A DNA stretch of 20,909 nt from Accumulibacter sp. (GTDB taxonomy: Bacteria > Pseudomonadota > Gammaproteobacteria > Burkholderiales > Rhodocyclaceae). Within the stretch, counting starts at the first letter, position 1. Each line of letters starts with the position of its first letter. Location of the stretch: the NCBI GenBank assembly GCA_031264825.1, contig JAISDL010000055.1, positions 1 through 20,909 on the forward strand, read 5' to 3'. The position numbers were made by a program, and so were the translations under genes. The notes below the pieces were generated by a model. That model saw nothing but the letters and a program-made list of their open reading frames with translations. It made no database searches and was not told the origin of the DNA. Below, one piece after another: positions 7,757 through 14,615 of this stretch.

Positions 7757-8179
7757 TCACCAGTTTTCCGCCCACTTATCCCAAAACCCTGGCTCGTCGT
7801 GGTGCTTGTTTTTCATCGCGACTTCAAGCGGCAAATAGAAAAAAATCGATCCTTCGATCTTGGGCGTCATGTCGTCGTGCGCAAGAAAGCCATCGACCAT
7901 TTTGTAGGTTGGGTCGTTTTCGTCGAACGGTACGTCGATATGGATTTCTCCGGCATACGATGGCATAGAATTTTCGTCGGCGAATCCGGCACAAGGCCTC
8001 CAGCCGATCCCATTTTTGTCCAGCCATCGAATGATCGTCTTGCGGGGCTTGTATTTTTCGTAATCGACACGCTCCGATCGCATGAAAATATCATGGTGGC
8101 AAGCTGGGAAATCCACGAACAAGACGTCGCGTCCGAGTTTCCTGGCAATCGCATCGATGTGTTCAAGCAGGAATGGCAT
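7757..8179 (-). CDS. Hypothetical protein, 140 aa
   Basis: I do not recognise this family. The start is ATG 8179, with GGAG (8186-8189) 6 nt upstream; a TTG four codons earlier overlaps that site and is rejected. The protein is small, acidic, soluble-looking and without signal peptide or membrane segment. Notable stretches are FVDFPACHHDIFMR, a central WLDKNGIGWRPCAGFADEN, GEIHIDVPFDENDP, and a C-terminus KNKHHDEPGFWDKWAENW rich in His, Asp and Trp. Several well-spaced Cys and His residues (CHH, PC, HHD) could bind metal, but this is a guess. It is followed after 34 bp by the SLOG gene in the same orientation and preceded by the sirtuin gene 168 bp upstream, so a role with one or both is likely. 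Confidence 0.75.
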   Translation of the reverse strand: MPFLLEHIDAIARKLGRDVLFVDFPACHHDIFMRSERVDYEKYKPRKTIIRWLDKNGIGWRPCAGFADENSMPSYAGEIHIDVPFDENDPTYKMVDGFLAHDDMTPKIEGSIFFYLPLEVAMKNKHHDEPGFWDKWAENW

Positions 8180-8279
8180 GGCTTTCTCCAATAAGCGTTT
8201 CTATGAGATCATCACGAGAGGCAGCTCCTTTACACTGGAAGCGATGAGGATTCTTCCCTCCGGTGTGCCTTGATGTGGC

Positions 8280-8322
8280 GTAGTATGGCAGAGCTTTGCG
8301 TCAAGATGTGTCGCGTGCGAGC
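8280..8322. repeat. 43-bp imperfect repeat, copy B (pairs with 6778-6820)
   Basis: This copy lies in the 168-bp gap between the sirtuin gene and the 140-aa gene, 100 bp upstream of the latter. Read on the minus strand it can be translated as LARDTS-stop-RKALPYY, echoing the SLOG C-terminus LARDTFCRSVPPYY. That suggests a decayed duplicate of the end of a SLOG-like gene. A shared regulatory element is the alternative. Confidence 0.6.
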
Positions 8323-8347
8323 AGATACGCAGATCGGTAGGCGTTTG

Positions 8348-9121
8348 TCAAAACTTCGCCAAAATACTTCCCGCAACTTCCGGCAAACCCCTTGCTGCCG
8401 TCGTCCGCCACTGAAACGCGATACGGCTCGATGTTTCGTACGGTTGCGGATTGATTTCGACGATCGTAGCGGAAGAGGGCGCTTCATCGACCATCCCGGC
8501 CGCAGGATAAACGACGCCGGAAGTTCCGACGATCAGCAAAAGGTCGCAGTCTGCGATGGCATGCCGCGCCTGTTTTACGGTTGTCGTGTCGAGGTTTTCG
8601 CCGAACCAGACGACGCCCGGTCGAATATATCCCTGGCATTTCTGACAACGCGGTGGTGTGATCTGGCGTTGCTGTTCTTGGGGCGGCTCGCCGAGTGCGC
8701 AGGGTTTACCGCAGGCGGAACAGCGCGCGGCAAAGAGGCTGCCGTGGAGATGCAATACATCCGTCGCGCCGGCGCGCTCGTGCAGGTCGTCCACGTTTTG
8801 CGTAATGATTTTGGCATCACGGCGGCGCTGCAATTCCGCGACGGCGACGTGTCCGGGGTGCGGCTGCGCCGCCATGACGATGCCGCGCCGCCATTCGTAC
8901 CATGCCCAGACGGTTTCCTTGTCGCGCCGCCAAGCGTCCGGCGTCGCAAGATCGCTGGGGTTGTAGGCGTTCCAGAGACCATTTTCGCCGGAACGGAAGG
9001 TCGGTATGCCGCTGTCGGCGGACATCCCCGCGCCGCTGAATACGACGATGCGCTTGAAAGGTCGCGCGAGGATGGCGTGCAGTTTGGGAGGCAGGGCATC
9101 GGTATTGTGATTGTCTGTCAT
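8348..9121 (-). CDS. Class III sirtuin, NAD-dependent protein deacylase (CobB/SIRT5-like)
   Basis: A 257-aa sirtuin. It couples removal of a lysine acyl group to NAD+ cleavage, giving nicotinamide and O-acyl-ADP-ribose. The NAD loop GAGMSADSGIPTFRS is at 30-44, TQNVDDLH at 107-114, the catalytic His at H126 (HLHG), and a structural zinc site at C134, C137, C159 and C162. The segment WYEWRRG supplies Y75 and R78. This Tyr-x-x-Arg pair is the signature of sirtuins that accept succinyl or malonyl lysine as well as acetyl (human SIRT5, E. coli CobB). It is a normal enzyme, not the fused SIR2 NADase of anti-phage systems. Start ATG 9121 has AGGAG 6 nt upstream. It is the first gene of the accessory block, but the 168-bp gap after it leaves operon membership open. 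Confidence 0.92.
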   Translation of the reverse strand: MTDNHNTDALPPKLHAILARPFKRIVVFSGAGMSADSGIPTFRSGENGLWNAYNPSDLATPDAWRRDKETVWAWYEWRRGIVMAAQPHPGHVAVAELQRRRDAKIITQNVDDLHERAGATDVLHLHGSLFAARCSACGKPCALGEPPQEQQRQITPPRCQKCQGYIRPGVVWFGENLDTTTVKQARHAIADCDLLLIVGTSGVVYPAAGMVDEAPSSATIVEINPQPYETSSRIAFQWRTTAARGLPEVAGSILAKF

Positions 9122-9150
9122 GATTCGCTCCTGATCTTCTGATTCCTGTT

Positions 9151-9174
9151 GGGCACGGCACGGCGTGCCCCTAC
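9151..9174 (-). repeat. Palindromic repeat c, copy 1
   Basis: Read on the minus strand it is GTAGGGGCACG followed by CCGTGCCGTGCCC. It differs from copy 2 at one position, and its arms GGGCACG/CGTGCCC can pair. Confidence 0.8.
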
Positions 9175-9224
9175 GGAGGTAATCGCCGGAACATACCCTT
9201 GCGCTTATTTATCCGCCGCTGTGT

Positions 9225-9253
9225 TTGGGGTAGCAATGCTCACCCCAACCTAT
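9225..9253 (+). repeat. Palindromic repeat d, copy 1
   Basis: TTGGGG and CCCCAA arms enclose AGC-AAT-GCT. The right part GCTCACCCCAACCTAT (9238-9253) is identical in copy 2 (9462-9477). Confidence 0.75.
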
Positions 9254-9303
9254 GCGATGCGGGTGGATTTCCGTCCGCGTGAAGATTGACGACGCGCGGT
9301 CTC

Positions 9304-9327
9304 GTAGGGGCACGGCGTGCCGTGCCC
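9304..9327 (+). repeat. Palindromic repeat c, copy 2
   Basis: Nine-base arms GGGCACGGC (9308-9316) and GCCGTGCCC (9319-9327) around GT. Orientation is opposite to copies 1 and 3. Confidence 0.82.
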
Positions 9328-9447
9328 TTTCAGGGATCAGATATTTACCGGCGGCGTTGCTGCCAGAGAACAGCAACGAAATGCCGATCGGTTTTCATCT
9401 GTCTCCTGTTTCCCGTCTCCTGATTCCTGATGTGCGCCTGCGGAACG

Positions 9448-9477
9448 TTGGGCATCGCTTCGCTCACCCCAACCTAT
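9448..9477 (+). repeat. Palindromic repeat d, copy 2
   Basis: GTTGGG ... CCCCAAC arms with a diverged loop. It shares the 16-bp right end with copy 1 and lies directly before the third copy of repeat c. Confidence 0.7.
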
Positions 9478-9486
9478 ACCGCCGAT

Positions 9487-9510
9487 GGGCACGGCGCGCC
9501 GTGCCCCTAC
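9487..9510 (-). repeat. Palindromic repeat c, copy 3
   Basis: Positions 9487-9506 are a perfect 20-bp palindrome, GGGCACGGCGCGCCGTGCCC. It lies about 50 bp past the pyk stop, so it could form a hairpin at the mRNA end. No U-tract follows, so it is not a standard intrinsic terminator. Confidence 0.82.
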
Positions 9511-9558
9511 AGTACGGTGACGAGCGTGACCGGCGCGCGGACGCCGACACTCGCGTTT

Positions 9559-10992
9559 TTACAGCGGATGATCCCCCGCGCGGACGATCGCCAGCGTATT
9601 CGTTCCGCCCGCGATGCCGTTGCGTTCTCCGCACGCGAGGACGATCAGGTCGCCTTTTTCGACGACTTTCGCTTCGATCAGCTTCTGCTCGGCGCCCCTG
9701 CGTATTTCTTCGGAATTTTCGGTACGTTTTTCCTTGATGAGGATCGGCGTGACCGCGCGATAGAGCGTCATCTTGAGGTGTGTCGCGGGTTCGTACGTCA
9801 GCCCGAAAATCGGGATGCCGCAGTTCAGGCGGCTCATCCAGAGCGCCGTCGAACCCGACGCCGTGAACGCGGCGATCGCTTTCACTTTGAGGTGGTAGCC
9901 GGCGAAGAGCGATGCCATCGCGATCGTCTGGTCGATCCGGTCGAAGACGCGGTTGAGGAAGTCGTAGTCGAGCGTGATCGGCGCCGATTTCTCCGCTTCG
10001 AGGCAGACGCGCGCCATCGCTTCGACGGTTTTGATCGGGTATTTTCCGAGCGCCGTTTCGGTCGAAAGCATCACGGCGTCGGTGCCGTCGAGGACGGCAT
10101 TGGCGACGTCGGAGACTTCGGCGCGCGTCGGCGTCGACGACGTGACCATCGACTCCATCATCTGCGTCGCCGTGATGACGACTTTGTTCTTTTCGCGCGC
10201 GAGGCGGATCATGCGTTTTTGGAGCGCGGGAACCGCCGCGTCGCCCGTTTCGACGGCGAGGTCGCCGCGCGCAACCATGATGCCGTCGGAAGCGTCGAGG
10301 ATTTCGCCGAGCGCGGCGACGGCTTCGACGCGCTCGATTTTTGCGATCGTCAGCGCGTGGCCGCCGTTTGCGAGCATGAGTTGGCGCGCCATATACATGT
10401 CGGACGCGCTTTTCGGGAACGAGACCGCGAGAAAATCCGCGCCGATCTGCGCGGCCGTCCGAATGTCTTCCATATCCTTCGCGGTCAGCGCGGGCGCCGA
10501 AAGGCCGCCGCCCTGGCGGTTGATTCCCTTGTGGTCGAGCAGTTCGCCGCCTTCGCGCACGGTCGTGAAGATTTCGCCGTCGACGACCTTGTCGACGTCG
10601 AGGACGATTCTTCCGTCGTTGAGCAGGAGAACATCGCCGGCGCCGACGTCGCCCGGAAGGTTTTTGTAATCGACGCCGACGCGCTCCGAGTTGCCGAGTT
10701 CGCAATGAATGTCGAGGATGAAGCGCTCGCCGTTCTTCAGGTCGATTCCACCGTTTTCGAATTTCCCGACGCGGATTTTCGGCCCCTGGAGGTCGGCGAG
10801 GATTCCGACGGGACGCCCGGTGCGGGCGGAAATCTCGCGGATCGATTCGGCGACGGCGCGGTGTCCTTCGGGCGCGCCGTGAGAAAAATTGAGCCGGACG
10901 ACGTCGACGCCGGCGCGGATCAGCGATTCTAGAACTTCAGGCGCGCTCGACGCGGGGCCGATCGTGGCGACGATTTTCGTATGACGGGTCAT
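9559..10992 (-). CDS. pyk: Pyruvate kinase
   Basis: A 477-aa cytoplasmic enzyme that converts phosphoenolpyruvate and ADP to pyruvate and ATP. The N-terminus TKIVATIGPAS, RLNFSHG, the B-domain entry ADLQGPKIRVG, the catalytic lysine region TIAKIER, and the metal/PEP loop MVARGDLAVE are all in order. The regulatory C-domain has SGSTALWMSRL and ends in GGTNTLAIVRAGD. Length is normal. Start ATG 10992 has AAAGGA 5 nt upstream. It is the last gene of a gap-pgk-pyk series and lies 39 bp after pgk, so it is probably co-transcribed. In betaproteobacteria as I recall them, this series often continues with fructose-bisphosphate aldolase; here it is followed by repeats and the accessory block. Confidence 0.97.
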   Translation of the reverse strand: MTRHTKIVATIGPASSAPEVLESLIRAGVDVVRLNFSHGAPEGHRAVAESIREISARTGRPVGILADLQGPKIRVGKFENGGIDLKNGERFILDIHCELGNSERVGVDYKNLPGDVGAGDVLLLNDGRIVLDVDKVVDGEIFTTVREGGELLDHKGINRQGGGLSAPALTAKDMEDIRTAAQIGADFLAVSFPKSASDMYMARQLMLANGGHALTIAKIERVEAVAALGEILDASDGIMVARGDLAVETGDAAVPALQKRMIRLAREKNKVVITATQMMESMVTSSTPTRAEVSDVANAVLDGTDAVMLSTETALGKYPIKTVEAMARVCLEAEKSAPITLDYDFLNRVFDRIDQTIAMASLFAGYHLKVKAIAAFTASGSTALWMSRLNCGIPIFGLTYEPATHLKMTLYRAVTPILIKEKRTENSEEIRRGAEQKLIEAKVVEKGDLIVLACGERNGIAGGTNTLAIVRAGDHPL

Positions 10993-11031
10993 GGCTGTCC
11001 TTTCAGTGGTTTGGGCGCCGGTTCCGGGGGA

Positions 11032-12201
11032 TCAATTTTCAAAGCGCGATTCGAGAATCTCGACTGCGGGGAGGCGTTTGCCTTCGAGGAATTCGAGGAA
11101 GGCGCCGCCGGCGGTCGAAGTGTAGCCGACCTTGTCGGCGATGCCGAAGGCGTTGATCGCGGCGACCGTGTCTCCGCCGCCCGCGAGCGTGAAAGCGTCC
11201 GACGCGGCGATCGCGGCGGCGAGCGCTTTTGTCCCGTTGGCGAAAGGCGGTATCTCGAAGACGCCGACCGGGCCGTTCCAGACGAGCGTTTTCGCGCCGG
11301 CGACGATTTCGGCGAGCGCTTTTGCCGATTCGGGGCCGATGTCGAGGATCATCTCGTCGTCGGCGACTTCATCGACGGATTTGACCGTCGCGGTCGCGGT
11401 CGCGGAAATCTCTTTCGCGCAGACGACGTCGACCGGAAGCGGGATGCTGGTTTTTTCCATCAAAGCCTTGGCTTCGCCGACGAAGTCGTGCTCGGCGAGC
11501 GATTTCCCGATCGGGTGTCCCGCCGCGAGCAGGAAGGTGTTGGCGATTCCGCCGCCGACGACGAGCGCGTCGACCTTGGCCGCGAGCCGTTCGAGGACGG
11601 AGAGTTTCGTCGAGACCTTGGCGCCGCCGACGACCGCGAGCATCGGGCGCGCGGGAGAGGCGAGGGCGCGCGTCAGCGCGTCGAGTTCGGACGTGACGCA
11701 GGGACCCGCGCACGCGATTTTTGCGTATTTCCCCATTCCGTAAGTCGTCGCTTCCGCACGGTGCGCCGTCCCGAAAGCGTCCATGACCCAGACGTCGCAC
11801 AGCGCAGCGAGCTTTCGGGAAAGCGCGTCGTCGGATTTTTTTTCGCCCGCGTTGCAGCGCGTGTTTTCGAGAACGACGACTTCACCGGGGGCGACGTTGA
11901 AGCCTCCGTCGACCCAGTCGCGGATCAGGCGAATCTTGCATCCGAGCAGTTCGGAAAGCCGCGCCGCGACGGGCGCGAGCGAATCCTCGGGCCGCAGTTC
12001 GCCCTCGGTCGGGCGCCCCAGATGCGAAGTGACCATCACGGCCGCGCCATTTTCGAGCGCATAACGGATACCCGGAAGCGCGGCGCGGATGCGCGTGTCG
12101 TCGGTGATCGCGCGTTGGTCGTCGAGAGGAACGTTCAGGTCGGCGCGGATGAAAACGCGCTGTCCTGAAACATCGAGGTCGGTCAGTCGTTTGAAAGCCA
12201 T
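11032..12201 (-). CDS. pgk: Phosphoglycerate kinase
   Basis: A 389-aa monomeric enzyme that transfers phosphate from 1,3-bisphosphoglycerate to ADP. Substrate-binding motifs RADLNVPLDD, TSHLGRPTEG, VVLENTRC and MDAFGTAHRAEATTYG lie in the N-terminal half. The nucleotide side has VVGGAKVSTK, WNGPVGVFE and GGGDTVAA near the end. Length matches bacterial Pgk. ATG 12201 (MAFKRLTDLDV) has AAGGAA a few bases upstream and fits the family N-terminus; a 16-codon upstream extension does not. It lies 169 bp after gap, with a hairpin in the gap, and 39 bp before pyk. Confidence 0.97.
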   Translation of the reverse strand: MAFKRLTDLDVSGQRVFIRADLNVPLDDQRAITDDTRIRAALPGIRYALENGAAVMVTSHLGRPTEGELRPEDSLAPVAARLSELLGCKIRLIRDWVDGGFNVAPGEVVVLENTRCNAGEKKSDDALSRKLAALCDVWVMDAFGTAHRAEATTYGMGKYAKIACAGPCVTSELDALTRALASPARPMLAVVGGAKVSTKLSVLERLAAKVDALVVGGGIANTFLLAAGHPIGKSLAEHDFVGEAKALMEKTSIPLPVDVVCAKEISATATATVKSVDEVADDEMILDIGPESAKALAEIVAGAKTLVWNGPVGVFEIPPFANGTKALAAAIAASDAFTLAGGGDTVAAINAFGIADKVGYTSTAGGAFLEFLEGKRLPAVEILESRFEN

Positions 12202-12338
12202 GGCGTTCCTTGTATGTCCCAGCAAAAGTCCGGCAAGACCGGACGGCAAGGCGTTTAAAGGGGCGATCGCGTCCCTTCAATCGCGTGAAACGTTTTTCGG
12301 TCGGCGGGTGTCTCCAGACAGAGTCGGTTTTCGATGAA

Positions 12339-12360
12339 AATGCGAGCGAGCGCTCGCATT
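12339..12360 (-). terminator. Hairpin between gap and pgk, possible weak terminator or attenuator
   Basis: Ten-base arms AATGCGAGCG and CGCTCGCATT around a 2-nt loop centre, beginning 11 bp after the gap stop. On the minus strand the stem ends in ATTTTCAT, a short U-rich stretch. That is weaker than a full intrinsic terminator. It could set the gap:pgk mRNA ratio or stabilise a processed gap transcript. Confidence 0.5.
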
Positions 12361-12370
12361 CTCGCCGGGT

Positions 12371-13369
12371 TCAGCCCGAGATGACGCGAACCATTTCCAG
12401 AACCTTGTTGGAATAGCCCCATTCGTTGTCGTACCACGAAACGAGCTTGAAAAAAGTCGGGTCGAGCGCGATCCCCGCGTCGGCGTCGAAGATCGACGTA
12501 CAGGGGTTTCCGCGAAAATCGGTCGAAACGACTTTCTCCTCGGTATAGGCGAGGACGCCCTTCATCGGGCCTTCCGACGCGGCTTTCATCGCGGCGCAGA
12601 TGTCTTCGTACGTGGCGTCGCGGTTGAGTTCGACGGTGAGATCGACGACGGAAACGTCCGACGTCGGAACGCGGAAAGACTTTCCGGTGAGCTTTTTATT
12701 GAGTTCTGGAATGACGACGCCGACGGCCTTGGCCGCGCCGGTCGTCGCCGGGATGATGTTTTCGAGAATGCCGCGGCCCCCGCGCCAATCCTTCGAGGAA
12801 GGCCCGTCGACGGTCTTTTGCGTCGCCGTCGCGGCGTGCACCGTCGTCATCAGCCCGCGGCGGATTCCCCAGATGTCGTGCAGCACCTTGGCGACCGGCG
12901 CGAGGCAGTTCGTCGTGCAGGAAGCGTTCGAGATGATCGACTGTCCGGCGTAGGTTTGGTGATTGACGCCGTAGACGAACATCGGCGTATCGTCCTTCGC
13001 GGGGGCGCTCTGAACGACTTTTTTCGCACCCGCGTCGAGGTGTTTTTGGCAAGTCTCCTTCGTCAGGAAAAGCCCGGTCGACTCGACGACGGCGTCGGCG
13101 CCGACCTCGCCCCATTGGAGTTCCGCGGGGTCCTTGAGCGCCGTCAGGCGGATTTTGCGCCCGTTGACGACGAGCGTATTGCCTTCCACGGCAATTTGAC
13201 CGTCGAAGCGGCCATGCACGGAATCGTATTTCAGCATGTAAGCCAGATAGTCGGGTTCCAGGAGGTCGTTGATCCCGACGACCTCGATATCGCTGAAATT
13301 CTTGAGCGCCGCGCGGAAAACCATCCTCCCGATGCGACCAAAACCGTTGATGCCGAGTCTAATTGCCAT
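12371..13369 (-). CDS. gap: Glyceraldehyde-3-phosphate dehydrogenase, type I
   Basis: A 332-aa NAD-dependent enzyme that oxidises and phosphorylates glyceraldehyde-3-phosphate. The Rossmann start GINGFGRIGR leads to IND with D35, favouring NAD over NADP. The catalytic cysteine C151 is in SNASCTTNCLAP, the paired histidine H178 in TTVHAATATQ, and the C-terminus has SWYDNEWGYSNKVLEMV. Length is standard. Start ATG 13369 follows two tandem AAGGAAAAA stretches; the nearer is about 9 nt upstream. It is the first gene of gap-pgk-pyk. The region upstream is occupied by the AbiE pair rather than by another metabolic gene such as tkt. Confidence 0.97.
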   Translation of the reverse strand: MAIRLGINGFGRIGRMVFRAALKNFSDIEVVGINDLLEPDYLAYMLKYDSVHGRFDGQIAVEGNTLVVNGRKIRLTALKDPAELQWGEVGADAVVESTGLFLTKETCQKHLDAGAKKVVQSAPAKDDTPMFVYGVNHQTYAGQSIISNASCTTNCLAPVAKVLHDIWGIRRGLMTTVHAATATQKTVDGPSSKDWRGGRGILENIIPATTGAAKAVGVVIPELNKKLTGKSFRVPTSDVSVVDLTVELNRDATYEDICAAMKAASEGPMKGVLAYTEEKVVSTDFRGNPCTSIFDADAGIALDPTFFKLVSWYDNEWGYSNKVLEMVRVISG

Positions 13370-13533
13370 AATGTTTTTTCCTTGTTTTTCCTTAGAGTAA
13401 TCGAATCACGAGCTGGGCGCGGCGACCCTCCGGTGAGACACGGCGCGAGGCCACTCATCCGCCGCTTGAATTATCCACCAAAGAACGGTTTTTTTCCAGA
13501 CGCCATGCTGGTATTCTCGAAGCCTTTGGGAAA

Positions 13534-13552
13534 GCCGAAGGTTCAGGGGAGG
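13534..13552 (+). repeat. 19-bp copy of the FkbM-gene leader sequence
   Basis: GCCGAAGGTTCAGGGGAGG is identical to 15407-15425, just upstream of the FkbM-type gene at 15433, where it includes the ribosome-binding region. Here it is followed by GCATAG instead of a start codon, with no methyltransferase gene. It looks like a remnant of a deleted or recombined copy. Confidence 0.7.
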
Positions 13553-13592
13553 CATAGCGCGATTATCCCGGAGAAGCCCTGTTGATCTGTCC

Positions 13593-14615
13593 TTACGCGA
13601 CCGCCTTGTTTGCCTTGGATTCGAGGTCGGCACACGCTCCCAGGAGATCGTCGAAGGATAAAGCATCGCCCACCATGACTTCATCGGCCAGCATGGCTAC
13701 GTAGTCTTTGGCGAGCGTGGCTCTGGCCTCGCCGTCGGGGACGATTTTCAGATGCCCTGTGGTCGCGGCCATGTAGTCGATGACTTGGCCGTCGGTATTC
13801 TTTTCGATGAAGAAGCAGGACTTGTGGCGGGCGACGGCAATTGCCACTGTACGGTCGGAAATGACGGCGGCGAAATGAGGACTCCGGGCGATTGCGGTCA
13901 GATCGTGCCAGTGTCGCGCGTAGCGTTCGCCGTGGATGCGGCCCTGTGCACAAAACACGTGCGCAGCGGTGGCTTTCTCCCAAAAGGTACGCGCGATGCT
14001 CGTCACCAGCGGTGAAGCGGAGGGAAACGACACCTCAACGAAATGTGCGGCGATGTCACACACCACCGGGAACACCCGATGCGGTTCGCCGGTGGCGCGG
14101 CCACCGAACTCCAGAGTGACGATAGGCGCCACATACCCTGTGCCCTGTGTGAGGGCGGAGTAGTGCAGGAATAGCTTGTCGTTCTCTTGTCCGCCAAGTT
14201 CGAGCCGAGCGTTCAGGCGCTCGCGCGCCAAGACCGCTTGAATCACCGGTTGCACGTTCCGCGCGATCCAGTCCGGCAGTCGGTGCCGTACCGCCTGTGT
14301 CCATTTGCTCGCCTGACTGCGACTTGCCGGCAATTCCCCGCCTTCACCGATCAAGTCCGGTATCAGCTTGCGTATGTCGCAAGTCAGGTCGATATCTTCG
14401 GAAAAGCGGTCGATGACCTTGTAAACCTTCGAGAGCGACGTGCCGCCCTTGAAGCTCAGGTCGACCGACAGTGGCGATTCAAACAGGGTGCGTAGGACCC
14501 ATACCACCCATACATCCTTTTCGAGCAGGTGGGCAGGGCGGCCGGTTTTCGTACGCCCGTATTCCAGGACTTCACGTTGATCCTTCTCGCTCAGATCGAA
14601 AAAGTATTCATTCAC
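13593..14615 (-). CDS. AbiEii-type nucleotidyltransferase toxin
   Basis: A 340-aa protein of the AbiEii/AbiGii toxin family, whose studied members are nucleotidyltransferases; relatives such as MenT modify tRNA ends. The active-site signature is present: FKGGTSLSK (55-63) followed by FSEDIDL (71-77), which supplies the paired metal-binding aspartates. The N-terminus MNEYFFDLSEKDQREVLE matches the usual family start. I prefer GTG 14615, which overlaps the antitoxin stop as GTGAATGA and has GAGGA about 9 nt upstream. An alternative GTG at 14630 would add five residues. It is the second gene of the AbiE pair, giving coupled translation after the antitoxin. Expected roles are plasmid or island stabilisation and abortive infection. 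Confidence 0.92.
   Translation of the reverse strand: MNEYFFDLSEKDQREVLEYGRTKTGRPAHLLEKDVWVVWVLRTLFESPLSVDLSFKGGTSLSKVYKVIDRFSEDIDLTCDIRKLIPDLIGEGGELPASRSQASKWTQAVRHRLPDWIARNVQPVIQAVLARERLNARLELGGQENDKLFLHYSALTQGTGYVAPIVTLEFGGRATGEPHRVFPVVCDIAAHFVEVSFPSASPLVTSIARTFWEKATAAHVFCAQGRIHGERYARHWHDLTAIARSPHFAAVISDRTVAIAVARHKSCFFIEKNTDGQVIDYMAATTGHLKIVPDGEARATLAKDYVAMLADEVMVGDALSFDDLLGACADLESKANKAVA

Larger units (their letters stand above)
9143..9558. other. Non-coding region with alternating palindromic repeats
   Basis: About 415 bp between the sirtuin start and the pyk stop. I see no gene. It contains three copies of one 24-bp palindromic repeat alternating with two copies of a second repeat, in the order c-d-c-d-c. 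CTGATTCCTG also occurs twice (9139-9148 and 9419-9428). The arrangement resembles intergenic REP/BIME-type clusters. Confidence 0.7.

Noticed and set aside
8280..8330. TTGACG followed by CATACT/TACTAC as a promoter for the 140-aa gene
   Set aside because: The spacing is 11-13 bp, too short for a sigma-70 promoter.
8230..8487. Possible 85-aa minus-strand gene across the sirtuin 3' end
   Set aside because: It overlaps the sirtuin C-terminus in another frame, is Arg/Ser-rich and has no ribosome-binding site or domain.
8348..9121. Reading the sirtuin as a SIR2 anti-phage NADase effector
   Set aside because: It is a stand-alone, zinc-containing class III deacylase with all usual motifs, unlike the larger fused SIR2 effectors.
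9430..12168. Two long plus-strand open frames opposite pyk and pgk (500 and 395 codons)
   Set aside because: Both mirror highly conserved glycolytic genes. The length reflects codon bias, not coding.
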